Source: Zhihengliuella sp. ISTPL4
Lineage (GTDB): Bacteria; Actinomycetota; Actinomycetes; Actinomycetales; Microbacteriaceae
Direction of reading: 5' to 3'
DNA: 64,000 bases
NCBI RefSeq assembly: GCF_002848265.1
Contig: NZ_CP025422.1
Span: 186,001-250,000 of the forward strand
Made by a program: the position numbers and the translations under genes. Under the pieces are notes generated by a model that saw nothing but the letters and a program-made list of their open reading frames with translations, was not told the DNA's origin and did no database searches. Below, piece after piece: positions 62,916-64,000 of this stretch. Every line of letters begins with the position of its first letter. Positions within the stretch are counted from its first letter, which is position 1.

Positions 62916-63728
62916 ATGAGGACGATCTGGAAGGGCGCCCTGACGTTCGGGCTGGTGAACGTGCCGGTCAAGGTGTACTCCGCGACCGAGGACCACGACG
63001 TGCCGCTGCACCAGGTGCACGATAAGGACGGCGGCCGCATCCGGTACCAGCGGACGTGCGAGGTGTGCGGGGAGACGGTGGCGTACTCCGACATCGACCG
63101 CGCCTACGTCGACGACGGTCAGACCGTCGTGCTCACCAAGGACGACCTCGCCGCGCTGCCGGCGGAGAAGAGCCGCGAGATCGACGTCGTGGAGTTCGTG
63201 CCCTCCGAGCAGGTCGATCCGCTCACCCTCGACAAGCCGTACTACCTGGAGCCCGACTCGAAGTCGCCCAAGGCGTACGTGCTGCTGCGCAAGACCCTGG
63301 AGCAGACCGACCGGACGGCGATCGTGCGGTTCACGCTGCGTCAGAAGACGCGGCTCGCCGCGCTGCGCGTGCGGGGTAAGGTGCTCGTGCTGCAGACGCT
63401 GCTCTGGTCGGACGAGGTCCGAGAAGCCGAGTTCCCCTCGCTCGACGAGGATGTGCGGATCTCGAAGAAGGAGCTGGAGCTGTCCTCGTCGCTCGTGGAC
63501 AGCTACTCGGCGGACTTCGATCCCGAGGAGTTTGTCGACGAGTACCAGAAGGAGCTGCGTACTCTCATCGACGCGAAGATCGAGGCCGGGGAGACGTTCG
63601 ACGTGGCGGAGACCTTCGGTGGCGACAGCGAGAAGGCGGCCGACGGCGGCGAGGTCATCGACCTGATGGAGGCGCTGCGCGCGAGCGTGGCCCGCTCCAA
63701 GGAGAAGCGCTCCAAGAACGCGGGCTGA
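62916..63728 (+). CDS. ku: Ku protein for non-homologous end joining
   Basis: 270 residues, standard bacterial Ku length. The homodimeric ring binds DNA ends and recruits LigD. RTIWKGALTFGLVNVPVKVY is the signature start; CEVCGETV is a CxxC pair; VVEFVPSEQVDPLTLDKPYY, LLRKTLEQTDRTAIVRF and WSDEVREAEFP follow. The C-terminus is short and Lys-rich (SKEKRSKNAG). It acts with LigD encoded opposite. Confidence 0.97.
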   Translation: MRTIWKGALTFGLVNVPVKVYSATEDHDVPLHQVHDKDGGRIRYQRTCEVCGETVAYSDIDRAYVDDGQTVVLTKDDLAALPAEKSREIDVVEFVPSEQVDPLTLDKPYYLEPDSKSPKAYVLLRKTLEQTDRTAIVRFTLRQKTRLAALRVRGKVLVLQTLLWSDEVREAEFPSLDEDVRISKKELELSSSLVDSYSADFDPEEFVDEYQKELRTLIDAKIEAGETFDVAETFGGDSEKAADGGEVIDLMEALRASVARSKEKRSKNAG

Positions 63729-63731
63729 CCC

Positions 63732-63757
63732 GCGACGGGATCAGTGCTTCCCGTCGC
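63732..63757. terminator. Hairpin between convergent ku and small membrane protein genes
   Basis: 9-bp stem GCGACGGGA (63732-63740) / TCCCGTCGC (63749-63757) with an 8-nt loop. It begins 4 nt after the ku stop and includes the stop of the leftward gene. Confidence 0.6.
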
Positions 63758-63998
63758 CGTCCAGGTCGGGCGCCCGGTCGAACACGTCGGCGTCGAGGAC
63801 GAGGTCCTCCGCCTCCTCGTGATCGGTCACGACGTCTTCGCCCGCGGCCGCGGCCTTCTTCGCCTTGTGGCGCTCGGAGAGGTAGTGCCACAGCGTGACG
63901 ATCGCGGTGCCGCCGACGGCGATCAGCAGGATGATGTCGATGTACTCGACGACGAGGTGGCGGATCCACGGGATGTAGGCGATGAGGTAGCCGACCAT
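63741..63998 (-). CDS. Small membrane protein, function unknown
   Basis: 85 residues from ATG 63998, which is close to the window edge, so an upstream start cannot be excluded. One hydrophobic helix (about 17-40, VEYIDIILLIAVGGTAIVTL) is followed by a basic patch (SERHKAKKAAAAG) and an acidic tail (DHEEAEDLVLDAD... DLDGDGKH). This suggests a single-pass protein with a cytoplasmic tail. I do not recognise the family. Confidence 0.6.
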   Translation of the reverse strand: MVGYLIAYIPWIRHLVVEYIDIILLIAVGGTAIVTLWHYLSERHKAKKAAAAGEDVVTDHEEAEDLVLDADVFDRAPDLDGDGKH

Positions 63999-64000
63999 CG

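Overview
The window is dense, very GC-rich DNA with almost every base in or next to a gene. It looks like part of the chromosome of a Microbacterium-like actinobacterium (Microbacteriaceae). Supporting signs are an acyl-CoA carboxylase with a separate epsilon subunit, a DUF3039 protein, an LpdA-type flavoprotein, a LigD/Ku pair, frequent GTG starts, ATGA/GTGA gene overlaps, and many start codons sitting 6-8 nt behind a TANNNT -10 box, as in leaderless actinobacterial mRNAs. I see no rRNA, tRNA, prophage, insertion sequence or CRISPR array. No stretch longer than about 300 bases lacks a gene.

Layout. 1-2880: an OmpR-type response regulator (cut by the window edge) divergent from a MacB/FtsX-like ABC exporter. 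2956-7588: an FAD oxidoreductase, 6-phosphogluconate dehydrogenase, a 2-hydroxyacid dehydrogenase paired with gluconokinase, and a 41-residue membrane protein. 7590-13578: ribosomal protein L25 with a long leader, peptidyl-tRNA hydrolase, tryptophanyl-tRNA synthetase, exonuclease III and membrane or unknown proteins. 13708-17198: succinate dehydrogenase, transcribed leftward as sdhC-sdhD-sdhA-sdhB. 17364-18479: mannose-1-phosphate guanylyltransferase. 18627-26854: a nucleoside acquisition and salvage run (binding lipoprotein, ABC ATPase, two permeases, cytidine deaminase, thymidine phosphorylase, adenosine deaminase), with an atypical polysaccharide deacetylase behind it. 27995-29607: a PfkB kinase and a membrane-anchored hydrolase.

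29646-35139 is a compact mannitol operon. It carries its own HPr and Enzyme I and an orphan EIIB, six genes joined by five 4-bp overlaps, and it diverges from an MtlR-type regulator. A second HPr gene follows in a phosphosugar mutase/purine nucleoside phosphorylase operon. 40053-52182 holds an LpdA-like reductase, a 19-bp repeat cluster, acyl-CoA carboxylase genes, Maf, an RNA methyltransferase, a response regulator/sensor kinase/kinase-like membrane protein trio, an EcsC-like protein and a LicC-like nucleotidyltransferase.

52433-55917 encodes the oddest item: an ABC ATPase carrying an N-terminal extension of about 400 residues, first Lys/Ala/Thr-rich like a histone H1 tail and then acidic, followed by its permease. 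The end holds DUF3039, nicotinate phosphoribosyltransferase, glutamate racemase, RNase PH, RdgB, a cation-efflux transporter, the divergent non-homologous end-joining pair ligD/ku, and a small membrane protein.

Most calls are ordinary housekeeping or catabolic genes. The items most worth a second look are the histone-tailed ABC ATPase, two opposing leaderless promoters whose -10 boxes overlap, the degenerate kinase partner, the repeat elements, and the self-contained PTS operon.
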